Below, in pieces: positions 53,939 to 64,000 of a DNA stretch of 64,000 nt. A model generated the notes under the pieces. The model was not told the DNA's origin. It worked only from the letters and a program-made list of their open reading frames with translations, and did not search any database. The stretch covers positions 86,960 through 150,959 of the forward strand of contig JASWJB010000075.1 in assembly GCA_032433595.1 (NCBI GenBank), given 5' to 3'. A program made the position numbers and the translations under genes. The stretch's first letter is position 1, and each line of letters starts with the position of its first letter. Source of the DNA: Conoideocrella luteorostrata (lineage: Eukaryota; Ascomycota; Sordariomycetes; Hypocreales; Clavicipitaceae).

Positions 53939-55696
53939 TTAGATCAGTCTTCTGTGCTTCAGTCCTGGGAGCCAGAGTAACATGCGATCGTGAGATTTAG
54001 CCAGGTGATCTTCCATCCTGTATTGGTGACCCTTTGGACCAAATCTCTGAACTGCAATGTCCAATGCGCACAGCGGACGCTCTGCCACATCCACAGCTGA
54101 TTGTAGCTCCTTTGCATAGTCATCTTCACCATCCTTGACAGTGACTGGTGCATTAAAATTGTTTCCTACTTGGTGGCAATAGCGCCATCACCAGATGCCT
54201 CATCTCCCAAATGACACGTCAATCCACCTGCTGTGAGCGATGTGAGCCGCCCTTCTGCTGCCATTTCGTCTGCTCGCCGTATGAGTACATCTCTTTGTTG
54301 TTTCGCCCATTCTCGAGCGTTGCGAAATGCAGCAGCGCCTTGCCGGAATGTATCCGTATCGCCTGTGAGCCCCAAGTTTTGATCTGTGTTGTTACAAAAT
54401 CGGGCCGTCCTCCTGGTGCGCGTGGCGGTATTGGATGGCTGGTGTACATCTTGAGGGTTCCTCCGTGATACATTGATGAAATCGTATATGCATTGTTATC
54501 ATATTCCGGTTCCGGCTGACCATACGACTGCAGACTGTGCATATATCTTGCTCCTAAAGCGCCATTATAACACAACTGTCGGGACGCAACAGTTAAAGTT
54601 CCATCTGGGCTATTGGCCTTGAAGAAAAATATTTGCCAGGATTGGATGGTCGCTCTGAGATGAGGAGTTGATCTTATGGGCCTTGCTCTCGACAAACATT
54701 GATATTGAGCTGTTCGGGTCGCGCACCGTAATACAGATCGGGTTTGCCTGCGACGATGATGCCATCGGCTATGTCGTCTAGGTGTGTGAATGGGATGTCC
54801 CCGGCGACACACTTGCTATCCGGAACCGTTCCTTCGATAAACGGTATCATGTTTGTTGTAACGTCGTGTTCATTAAAAGCACGGGCGTCCGCTCTTTTAA
54901 ACCTTCTGAAATCATCATTGGAAAATCGGGACGGCGATAACGACGGTCTAGGCTGAGCCCTGGCCTGCAGTATGTCGCCCATGCTCCCAAGTTCTGGCGG
55001 CAATGCGCCATCGGGGAATTCATAATCGGCCGAAAATATATTGTGATCAGTGAGATTTTGCTCAAATGCGCGATCGTATGGGCCAGTGCTCCTCGTGCTC
55101 GTGGTATTTGGGGTTGCATTGCTCTTGGAGGGAGGCTGACTTGCCCTCGTTACCGATGATTGGAACCTCTCTTTTGGCGGCTGAGGCTCGACTGGCTAGA
55201 GCTTATGCTGTTGCACATCCATGTCGGAATTTGGCACTAGGGACATTGTTAGCATGAGCTGGTGTCCATCACGAAGTCGTACATACGCTTCTTGTACCGG
55301 AAAATTCTGGCCCGCCTTGCCTCGCAAAACGCTCTAAGGTTGGTGCCTGACGAAACGTGGCGCGTGTTTGTACGCGACGTGGAGACGAATCGCGACGTAT
55401 GGTCGCGATTCTGCTTCTTCGGTTCTGTTCTTTCGTAGGAAGAGAAAGAGACGCGACGTTTCTGCCCTTTTGGAGTATTCTCTCGGCGTTGCTGGCTTCG
55501 TAGAGTTGGCATCGTTGAACGCTTGCCGCGTGCCCCGCTGAACCAAACCCTTTTGTCCGCCGAGGATGGATGCTCATCTGGGTTCGGAACTTGTTCATTG
55601 TCGCTGGATGGGAAGAGGACTCGCGAATTGACGCTGCGATGCGTTTGGCCCTCGAGTAATTTCGGCGCGTGCTGCTTGGCCACCAGTGACAGCCAT
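53939..55696 (-). pseudogene. Decayed fungal hypothetical gene (PD-(D/E)XK-like core suspected)
   Basis: Segments in several frames line up with a fungal hypothetical family: a basic, disordered N-terminus (from ATG 55696), then F-T-H-L-D-D-I-A-D-G, D-L-Y-Y-G-A-R-P-E-Q-L, G-A-L-G-A-R-Y-M-H-S-L-Q-S-Y-G, Y-D-N-N-A-Y-T-I-S-S, and a C-terminal N-F-N-A-P-V-T-V stretch. At least three frame changes separate them. The segment I-F-F-F-K-A-N-S-P-D-G sits where I recall E-x-K in intact relatives (DUF7924-like, PD-(D/E)XK fold); this recollection is tentative. Confidence 0.5.
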
Positions 55697-55795
55697 TGTT
55701 GTAGCAGGTGACCTAGTAGCCGGTAGGACCCTCTAGGCTGCTACTCCGCCTAACGGTAACTGATCCGAATTCGGAATAGCCATGCAAAACTGGTA

Positions 55796-56298
55796 CGGTG
55801 GCACATTAGCTCGCGTCCGCAAAAAACCGCCAAACGCATTTTTCCTTTTTCTCCGTTGACCATTCCACACACTGCAAATATGCATGCGCACATCACGCAT
55901 TACTAAATCAATCTATAGATATATAGAGAATGTTTCTATTATTAAAAATTAATATATTATTATTAGCTATATATATAAATTATAATTATAAGCTATAGTC
56001 ACAAGCCACAGTTATAAGTTACAGGCCACGGTCGCAAGTCACAGGCTATTGTCGCAAGCAAGCAAAGTAAGAAACATTTCACATTTTATTCATTTTAAGC
56101 AAAACAGCACTATAATCTATTTCTTCTAGATTTTAATTAATCTAGTTTAATAGTAATAATAGTTTTAAACTACTCTGTAATTAACCTTGACTTATGGTGG
56201 TGACCCTGTATCTACGCAAAATCGAAAATCAGAAAAACGGAAAAAAACGGAAAAACGCGTTTGGCGGTTTTATGCGGATGCGAGCTAATGTGCGACCG
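55796..56298. mobile_element. MITE, 503 bp, TA target site, TIRs of about 50 bp
   Basis: The ends are CGGTGGCACATTAGCTCGC at 55796 and the inverse of CGGTCGCACATTAGCTCGC at 56298. Similarity continues for about 50 bp, and TA stands on both sides (55794-55795 and 56299-56300). There is no coding capacity. The centre holds AT-rich sequence and degenerate repeats of a CACAGGCTATNGTCGCAAG-like unit at about 55990-56060. The TA duplication suggests mobilisation by a Tc1-mariner transposase, but the TIRs differ from those of the element at 1789. Confidence 0.8.
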
Positions 56299-56300
56299 TA

Positions 56301-56879
56301 AACCTGGGCCCACCGCTCGCTTAGAATGATGAAGAAGATGCACTGGCTGCGTTGCTGGAAGTACCAGCAAGAAACGACGGGTGGAATGGAATGAGTTTGC
56401 ACTATCTAGACTCTGGGGTGCCATGGAACTTTGTAGACTGCTGATTGATTCTCAGATTGGCCGTCGTCATTTACGTCACGAGACTCGTGCGTATGCGGGC
56501 AAGTCACGCGTCAACGGCTGATGAGAACGAATCTGACTATGGAAATGGCGAAATTGCCCATTAGGAGCCGATTGAGGCGCAATTTACCCGTTTCGTGGGT
56601 TCTGGCGGCCTGGTGAGAGTGTTTGGCTTAGGCGATCTTGCACCTGTTCACATAATGCAAAGTGCTCATGCTACATTTCCCCGCATTCCTGGATAAAATC
56701 CTTGGTTTTCAGTTCTACACTTTAATGTTTCTGCGACAAAATGTATCTCCGACCAACCTGCACATTTCAACCAGCGTGCGAATCATGAGAGGACATACAT
56801 GTTATGATGCAGCCCTGACTCTGCCTGTTCAGGTTAAGCTGAAGTGGCATTGATCCAATAACTGAACCAGCCAACTTGG
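56301..56879. other. No gene seen
   Basis: This is a short region between the MITE and the end of the SesB-like gene. Confidence 0.4.
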
Positions 56880-58383
56880 TCAACGCTTCTCCGGCGGCGG
56901 TTGAGGTCCTCCATAATTCTGTGAGTAGGTTGTCAGCACAATTGTTTGTTCCTCTCACATAGGCCAACTTTTTCAGTACGCAGTACAAATCTTGTCGTTA
57001 CTAGCAGACATAAGAGGACTGGACGTACCACGGTCCCGACGCTCCCGCCAATGATACGGTTGGCGTCCTTAGTAGTGCCGACAACATTTCCCACCTGGAC
57101 ACCAAAATTTGGAGAGTTGTCGTACTTGGTCTCGCCCTGAGTTATGGTAATAGACTGTCACCACATGTTGATTGTCAGCGAAGTTCGAACAGAACGCGGA
57201 GCCAATGATTGCTACTCGGGAGTCAGGACTACAGACCTGTGCGTTTAACCCCCCCACTCCTCCTCCTCCTCCTTTGTTCTTCTCGATATCATTAACCCAC
57301 TCCTTCAGCTTCCCGACCACCATCTTGTAGTCGGACCCATGGTTGTCTTCAAACTTGGCCATCTTGACGTGGTTTGCCGGAATTGACAGCGCGTCCACGC
57401 CGAGCCACGTCGCAGACTCCCTGGGCACGACAAAGCCCGTCCGCTTGCTCATCGGGCGCTCCTCAAAAAAGCAGGCCACCTCCAAATGAGGCTGGTCCCG
57501 CGAGCGGTCCCTTGCCTTGAGAAACTTGGCAAATGTCTCACAGATCTCTGTTAGCTTTTTGGAGCGGACCTCGAGATCCTTGACGTTGAGGCGCTGTGTC
57601 GGAATGATGTAGTCCAGGATGGCCGTGGCGATTACAGCATACTTTGCCTTGGACGACCCTAGAAACGGCGTTCCGAGGAAGAGGGTGCCGATGGTGTGGT
57701 CGGCAATGGTTTTTTTCTGATCCCGACAGAGCGCGTTGGCGACCACGAGGCCTCCCATGCTGTGAGCTACAAAGATAATGGGCCGGTTCTGTTAAGACCC
57801 GTTGTCAACGACTCAATGCAAGTTCGGGTGATTGGGCTGCGACTGACCAAATCCTCGTCACCGCGCAGCTGCCTGAGCGACTCAAGGAGCGCTGTTGAGT
57901 AATCATCGATGGTCAACGTCGGCGAAATCGTTTTGGAGCTCTCTGGGTAGAATTTGGCAATGTCAGCGTTATAGCCGAATGATAGAATCCGTGCTGTAGG
58001 GCAATCTGTAGGGAGAAGCTCTCGGTCTCCCGGCCAGAATGTCGTATCATCCAAGTCCTTGTCTCTCCAGGTCCCTGCGTTTGCAGTTTCTTGTCAGATC
58101 ACCGTCTGCTAACAACGGCACTATTGTGGAGAAGCAGATATATAAACCAGAAAGACCTAGGACTTACAGGTATCAATTCTATCGCCCCCGAGGCCATGAA
58201 CAAAGACAATGCTGTAGGAGTCCAATCATTAGTGAACAGAACAGGGTACGTTGCTGCCGTTCGCAGAAGGAAAAGTCCGTCATGTGCATACTCGACTTCG
58301 GTTTTCCCACCCTCGGGTTGATAGAGAGGATCCCCAAGCCCTGTCTTATCGGGCTTCTTGCCGGATTCACTTTTACCAGGCAT
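56880..58383 (-). CDS. SesB-like lipase/hydrolase with C-terminal amyloid-like motif
   Basis: Six exons join in phase: 58383-58292, 58211-58168, 58074-57848, 57788-57237, 57154-57029 and 56918-56880, giving 359 residues. The alpha/beta-hydrolase core shows I-V-F-V-H-G-L-G-G (33-40), nucleophile Ser 131 in A-H-S-M-G-G, and a candidate catalytic His 261 in P-A-N-H-V. After a glycine-rich linker, exon 5 (42 codons on its own) encodes Q-G at 311, Y 316, N 321, G-V-Q at 323-325, G-N at 327 and I-I-G at 339. Intron skipping would replace the motif with an unrelated tail. SesB proteins are fungal cell-death effectors activated through such motifs by a neighbouring receptor. The matching motif is in the divergent gene at 59209. 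Confidence 0.82.
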
Positions 58384-59208
58384 AATAGCTGCTTTCATCC
58401 AAGTATCGTTGCTATAATATTGAGGAAGAAAGTTGTTGAACCGTAGCCGATGTTTGCTTGCATTTACAAGCTTGCTCTCTGATAGGGATAAGTAGAAGCC
58501 TAGAATCAAGTTCACGTATCTGAAGCAGTGAGAGGGGCTTGCGTTCACTTCAGTTCTCATTTGAGCTGACAATAAGGGCCCAAGAGCCGCATTTTCCGCT
58601 GCGTAAGCGGACCATGCCAGGCATATTCCTCGGAAATCTGTCAGCAGTGGTCATGGCACCTTTAATCCCTCACGCACGCTCTCCGGGATTGAAAGAGGGG
58701 AGTATTGGGACTTACAACGGTAGTGTGGCATCCCAGAAACTGCTATTCGCTGACAACTTGCGCAGTACTTTTCAGCTCACCATATCCCGTCATAACTCAC
58801 CTAATATGCCCCCAAGATAAGCCGCCAAATGCAACCTTGATGCATCTGTGGCGCTCAGCTGGCTCTTCTATTGGTTGAGACTCGCAGCGGCAATTTTTTC
58901 AACGGAACGACGAAGTGATGCACACTGCATGTGCTACCATGCCTGCCTGGCTTATCCTGGTCGTTTCAACGATGAGGCTGCGAACGCTTGCCAATGCTGC
59001 AGTTTAGCTGAAATACCGTGCTACCGCACTTTATTTATTGATTCCGCCTATCTTGAAGGAATGAAGCTGTTCCGGGTCTGAAGATACTGTGATTACTGGT
59101 TGAACCAGGTTGAAATAATCGGCTTTTGAACAATGAATCAGACCAACGCAAAAAACACTATGAAAGAACCCTAGGACTTTACATAATGCTCTTAAATACA
59201 ATGTCAAA
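58384..59208. promoter_or_regulatory. Bidirectional promoter region of the SesB-like gene and its partner
   Basis: These 825 bp separate two divergent start codons. I see no gene in them. A shared promoter would fit genes whose products work together, but I recognise no specific element. Confidence 0.45.
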
Positions 59209-62200
59209 ATGCAACCAGCAGGAGATCCACGCACTACTCCTCCGCAAACTCCGGATCCTGACAATGGCAAAAGCTGGCAAGGCGATGGAGGACCATCTGT
59301 TGCACAGGGAGACGTAAATTACAAGGATGCTACGAACCACGGCGTGCAAACCGGGAACATATTTGGCTACAATCTCATCATTGGTAGGTGCATGTGTCGT
59401 GAAAAAAAAAAAGCCAGAGACCTACAGTCGCTGCGGCTTCGCGTTGTTTAGACCCGATCTAATCTCATCGTAAACTGTTAGGGAAAATCAATGTCGCACT
59501 GGCTTCAGCAAATGATCTGACGCATAAAATCCAAGACTTCGCGTCCAGCGTCGAGAAGGTCAGTCTGAGGCTCAGATCGGTGGGGGAGAAGGTCGGCGCA
59601 ACCGCGAACGTGATGAACACCATCAACGATTTAGTGGTGAAGCAAGCCAGAAGGGAAAATATTGGGGAGAAGGAAGTAACAAAAGAAGCAAAACTAGCCG
59701 AGGTGAGAAACCGAGATTGGGGCCAAGGAAAGGGAAAAGAGCCCGAGTCGGAAGTATTGAACAGGAGATGCTTCAAGAACCTGATGGAGGCCATTAAAGG
59801 CGCGAACCGCCTCTTTAGCGACATCTTCAAGAAGATTGAGGACGCTAGCGACACGCTCATCCGTCCCCAGGTGTTGGATCGAGGAGGCCCCCAGCCGGGC
59901 CCGGAGATTACAGGGGAGCAAGACGAAAAAGTAACACTAGACGAAGCCGACAAGGAGCGTATCCTCCTGACGGAGAGAGACATTGGATACATGGAGACGG
60001 ATATCGAGAGCCGCAAGACGGAATTAAACATGATGTTTTTTGTCTTTGAGTTCGTCGTGTGAGTAATATTCTCACACCCCATCCCCCTGCTACTTTGAAC
60101 CTTGTGCCATTTACTTGAGTTTGATATATTACCGATATTAATACGATGTCTTTGCTGTCCAGAAATGATGGACTGAACGAGAAGGCGGACGAGAGACGAA
60201 GGATTGTGGAGCGAAATGTGGCGGACTGCTGGAGACTCTTGAAAGAACTGGCAAATCGTCTCCTGTACGGAGGTGGCGGCGGCCTTCAACCTAGACCCGA
60301 CCATGTCGATCCGGCACATCGCCCACGCAGGCCCGGGCCGCTGCCGGATATTCGGCCGTTACAATTTCCCGATCTCTCTCGCCTCACATCTCTCTACATG
60401 GGCTGGGTTATCCGTAAAGGCCCGGTGCCAGACAACCCTGCTGTCGGACTTGAACGCTCACAACAAAATTCCTGGGCGAGTGCCGTAATCATCAGGCTGG
60501 CCTTGTCAACCGAAGAGCTATTTCTCAAAGTTTTGGCCCAAATCACGCAAAGAGCCAGGCTCGGACGGACACTACAGGATGACTGCGCAGCGATACTGAA
60601 AACAACCAGCCAGAAGCTAGTTGTTGATCGGCTGCTAAGAGATCAAAATCAAAATTTGCAGCAGTTCCATTCGCAGTTAGAGTGGACTTTGGGAGGCCTA
60701 GAGCTCCAGCCGAGCCATCTGACGACTGGGTCCAGATCGAAGAGCAGGGGGAGGAAGGAGAGGGGAAAGAAAAAGGAAAAGAAAAAGAAAAAGCGAGGTG
60801 CTCCAGAAGACGGGAACAGAGAGATGACTTCGATAGAGATTATATTGAAGTCTCAACAAAGAGCTCCCTGGTTATCGTCATCATCGCTACCTTTTCCCCA
60901 TGGTCCAGGAGGCATCTATGGTCCGGGAGCTATCAACGGCCTAGCGGGCATGAACGGCCTAGGAGGTATCAATGTCCCAGGAGGTATCGGTCATCCAGGA
61001 GGTATTGGTGGCCCAGGCGGTGTCAATGGCCCAGGAGGCATCAACGTCCCAGGAGATATCAACGGACCCGGAGGCATCAACGGACCAGGACCACGGGCTA
61101 AAACCCGCAATGAAGGAACACCACGACAGAGACAGAATTCTGAACAGGAGTTCGCACGTTCATCACCCAACACCTCTGACCGTTCTCTTTCTCGCCCACA
61201 ACTGAAACCTAGACTAAAACAACACAGGTCGATCCTCGTTACACGCGAACCCCAGTTCGTTTTTGTAAAGGAAGGAGGCAAAAAGAAGGGCGAAAAAGCT
61301 GATAAAACCAAGTCTCGAAAGAAGTACCGAGAACAAGTTTACATAGAGCTTCGTCGCCCCGGGCGCTACCGACGAAGGAGTTCGAGCCCTGATAATGTTT
61401 CTCCCGATCCATTGGCGTCATTCATTCCAGATGTCCTTTACCCCCCTCCACGCCATCCTCCGCCGCCGCCGCCAGTTTCACAATCACAACCGCTACCACA
61501 AATGCCACCGCCATCAGCATCATTTGTTCCGGGCGCCCCGTACCCCCCTCCACGTCCTCCTCCACCGCCGCCGGCGGTTTCACAATCACAACCGCTACCG
61601 CAAATGCCACCGCCACCGGGATATCGGCCGCGGGTCCATATCCATGTTGGCACGCTGCAGAAAGAACGCGAACGTCAACGAGAGGAGAAGCAGGTCATAG
61701 AGGAGCTGTTTGACGATTTCGAAGAGCTTTATGGCAGGATAGGCAAGAGGAAGAGCGCAAGACTAAGTAGAATGTCCGAGCTGAACGAGTCCCGCAGCCA
61801 GAAGCCACATAGTCGGACGGCCGCCGGCCCCAGTTCCGCAGCAAAGTTCAGCTCGGATTCAGACTTGTATCCGGACACTGCGACCAGTAGGAAGCTTATG
61901 AGACAAGTGGAGAAGACAAGCCAGATCAAAATGAGCCAGGAGCAGAAATACATGGAGAAGACGAAGGAAGATATCATGATGGCGCGATCGGCTTCTCATC
62001 TACGCCCCCCTTCTCCCATCCCCCCGTTATGGATGCAGACTAAAAGTCGTGCAAGCGAGCCGTACGTAACCATAAGCCACCCAGACGAACGATACAGAAG
62101 TACCACACGCCATCCAAGCGAGCCAGATAGAAGCGCCATACGTCATACGAGTGAACGATACGTAAACATGGCTCATCCAAGAGACCTAAATATAAACATA

Positions 62201-62368
62201 ACACCAATCCCTCGCGCGCGCGAGCAACGCTTTGAGAGACCATCGTCATCGTATGTAGCTAGTCGAGACCGACGAAGGGAAGAAGCAGGGGATTACCGCA
62301 GCCGCCAAGCCCGGGTGGAAGACCTGTCGGAATATGACGATGATAGCGGAGGGGAAGACTGGGAATAG
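59209..62368 (+). CDS. Large helical, Pro-rich protein with N-terminal amyloid-like motif
   Basis: Exons 59209-59383, 59482-60058 and 60163-62368 join in phase to 985 residues. Residues 33-59 read Q-G-D-V-N-Y, then N-H-G-V-Q-T-G-N, then N-L-I-I-G, matching the C-terminal motif of the divergent SesB-like lipase. Residues 60-330 are predominantly helical and charged, similar in plan to the fungal STAND N-terminal domain. A Lys-rich block, a collagen-like G-P-G-G-I-N repeat (60900-61095), two Pro-rich repeats (around 61440-61620) and an acidic C-terminus (S-E-Y-D-D-D-S-G-G-E-D) follow. There is no NACHT, NB-ARC or repeat sensor. It may be an adaptor, scaffold or receptor for the lipase. Confidence 0.75.
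60900..61095. repeat. Collagen-like coding repeats
   Basis: Units of 15-18 bp such as GGCCCAGGAGGTATC repeat about twelve times and encode G-P-G-G-I/V-N/G. Unit sizes are multiples of three, so other frames also stay open. Confidence 0.8.
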
Positions 62369-62859
62369 ACGCAGTACTCTTCGTTCCTCGGGTAGGCTAG
62401 TCCTTCTTATCAACGGCCACTGAGGAGCCAACAGTGACGATTTTTCCAGCGGATATAGAGACACGGTCGAAAACAAATTTAGAATCCGGTGATATCAGAC
62501 CTGATTTAGCGATAGTGTAGCTTACTTCTCTTGATCCTAACTTTGTCATCGTTGGTATTTCCATAGGCATATTGCTTGTAAATTTTTGGGGGTTTAATTA
62601 CTTACATTGTATCACATTCTTTTACACCAAATAATAATGTGACAGTAGTTTTAATACTAAAAAGCATTAAATATCTACCAGTATCAAACTTTCTAACTGT
62701 AAGGTGGAGCGGGGGTGACATATCAATGGACAGAGTCCTGTAACAGTTACTCTAGCACATTTTGGGCTGGTGACCATAGCAATGTGCGAATAACTGGGTT
62801 AAGACTTTTGTATGTATCATGAATGAGTTTAGGCAGCTCTCGTCTTCTTCTTTGGGACC
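62369..62859. other. No gene seen
   Basis: This is an AT-rich 3' region without recognisable coding sequence. Confidence 0.4.
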
Positions 62860-63600
62860 GATGGAGGACTTATACCAACAGCTTCCTGCAGAAGCACAAC
62901 CGATCCTGGGAATCGGGAGGACGTTGTTCGAGCACTGACAAGAGTCGGTGAATTGATCATGATTGGGTTATGGGTGATCGGAGAGCATGCTTTGCTGCAG
63001 GCACGACAGGATCGAGGGTGTTACTGTTGAATAGGGTCGGGAAAGACAGAGGTTTGTCGAATCCAGTGACCGGACCTGTATATTAGGGTCAGATTAATTG
63101 TCAAGGGAAGACCGCTTCGTATTTGAAACGAAATCTTGTCGAAACAGCCATGGACAAGGATATGCTAGCTTGAATCATCAAGCTGTCAGGCAGTTGTGGC
63201 CGAAGCGATCTGCATAGAATTGTCTTTGCTCAGAGGGGAAAATGTCGCCAATGTACTTGCTACTGGAAACGTTGTCGTCAATGTAGTCTTTCCAGTCGTC
63301 AATCATGGTAAGCTTGTTGCCTCGGTACGAACCCGCGCACCGAATGATGACGCCTCCGTCGTTGGAGTCGAGTTACAACTTCTCCGACATTCCCACGAGA
63401 GCAGATGCATTACCCCTGTCCAACTGTGCAAACACGTCGGCCATGATAGGGAAGTAAATCAGCGGCTCGTAGATGCCGTATACAATGAACGACTTGACGT
63501 CGGAGTACGTGACCAGTCCCGGCAGAGTCTGGCCTGTGATTCCACTACCACAAAGCGCTGCCTAATGCTGCAAGCCCCACTGCAATTACACCCCACGATC
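62860..63600 (-). pseudogene. Decayed TAP-like alpha/beta-hydrolase gene (C-terminal part)
   Basis: The minus strand reads Y-S-D-V-K-S-F-I-V-Y-G, then C-A-G-S-Y-R-G-N-K-L-T, then D-Y-I-D-D-N-V-S-S-S-K-Y-I-G-D. After a probable intron come L-F-N-S-N-T-L-D-P-V-V-P-A and S-V-V-L-L-Q-E-A-V-G. These are the landmarks of the C-terminal half of TAP-like (tripeptidyl-aminopeptidase-like) hydrolases of fungi. A TAA at about 63373-63375 interrupts the frame and fits CAA-to-TAA. The nucleophile-containing N-terminal half is not recognisable in the bases up to 64000. Confidence 0.6.
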
Positions 63601-64000
63601 CTCGCCCACGACTGGCGGCTCCATGCAAATCATGCTTTCTTGCGTCATACCCGGCCTCCGACAGAACTTTACATGGTAAATTCACATGATCGTAAATCGT
63701 CGTTCCAACAGATGCCCCCGGATCCCGACAGATTCTGCAAGTGCCTCTGCAGCGGGAAGCTAACATTTGGGGTAGACGCGCAGCCTGATGATGGAACGCC
63801 AAATGGGCCAGCTAAAAATCTCGCATCCTTCAATTTCTTCCTGGCACTCAACTTTCACTCCATCAAGTGTCTCCCCCTCTCACCTTCAACATTGTTTTCT
63901 TGCCAATTTTAAATAGCGGGATACCTCTCATTCAAACCCAACACTCGACCTGCGCAATTCTTAGCCATCCTTTGCAGGGCTTTGACTGAGATTCTTCCCG
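63601..64000. other. Window end, no intact gene
   Basis: Only shadow frames are visible. Part may be the unreadable upstream half of the TAP-like relic. Confidence 0.35.

Noticed and set aside
57069..57236. Unspliced C-terminus of the SesB-like protein
   Set aside because: Read-through gives an unrelated tail, while splicing gives a motif that matches the neighbouring gene, which random sequence would hardly do.
63196..63912. 238-codon plus-strand frame
   Set aside because: The opposite strand holds recognisable TAP-like hydrolase words, so this is an antisense shadow.

Overview
The window looks like an accessory, transposon-rich stretch of a filamentous ascomycete genome, probably Sordariomycetes. 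Genes carry short introns (about 50-110 bp) with GT-AG ends and CTAAC-like branch points. Several stretches are saturated with A+T in the way repeat-induced point mutation (RIP) leaves them. The families present are typically fungal: HET, nucleoside phosphorylase-NACHT-ankyrin (NLR-like), LysM effector, killer-toxin-like chitinase, and enterotoxin-A-like toxins of the kind common in insect- or nematode-associated Hypocreales. The host assignment is inference.

Layout. 0-4.8 kb: solo LTRs and a RIP-degraded pogo/Fot1-type element (1789-3621). 4.8-9.9 kb: a spliced enterotoxin-like gene, then a decayed subtilisin gene and a truncated RNA-binding-protein gene. 10.4-14.4 kb: a C2H2 protein with a 42-bp minisatellite tail and a C2H2-ankyrin protein. 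15.7-22.4 kb: HET protein 1 (minus), an inverted duplication and a JmjC protein. 22.7-26.3 kb: a hairpin-bearing DNA element (copy A) split by a 2,976-bp Mutator-like element with 108-bp inverted repeats and a 9-bp target duplication. 28.3-33.1 kb: an NP-NACHT-ankyrin gene with two in-frame stops. 33.8-34.4 kb: copy B of the hairpin element, which preserves the empty site. 34.7-46.6 kb: a conserved hypothetical gene, a six-exon LysM/CBM18/GH18 chitinase with a NucA/NucB-like C-terminus, a GPI-type protein and a four-LysM secreted protein. 47.2-55.7 kb: a broken NP-NACHT gene, HET protein 2 (a paralogue of HET 1), another solo LTR and a decayed hypothetical gene. 55.8-56.3 kb: a MITE. 56.9-62.4 kb: a divergent gene pair discussed below. 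62.9-63.6 kb: a decayed alpha/beta-hydrolase gene.

The most interesting signal is the divergent pair at 56.9-62.4 kb. The minus-strand gene is a SesB-like lipase of 359 residues. Its separate fifth exon, after a glycine linker, encodes a short motif of the form Q-G-x3-Y-x4-N-x-G-V-Q-x-G-N-x2-G. The plus-strand neighbour (985 residues) starts with a closely similar motif at residues 33-53, followed by a helical domain resembling the N-terminal domain of fungal STAND proteins. A C-terminal motif on an effector lipase matched by an N-terminal motif on its neighbour is the arrangement of the known fungal amyloid-signalling pairs (HET-s/NWD2, SesB/NLR). Here, however, the partner has no NACHT or NB-ARC domain.

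Taken together, the window groups allorecognition and cell-death genes (two HET, two NP-NACHT, one SesB-type pair), chitin-directed weaponry (chitinase-nuclease plus LysM protein), one toxin-like gene and many relics of duplication and decay. I saw no tRNA, rRNA or CRISPR array.
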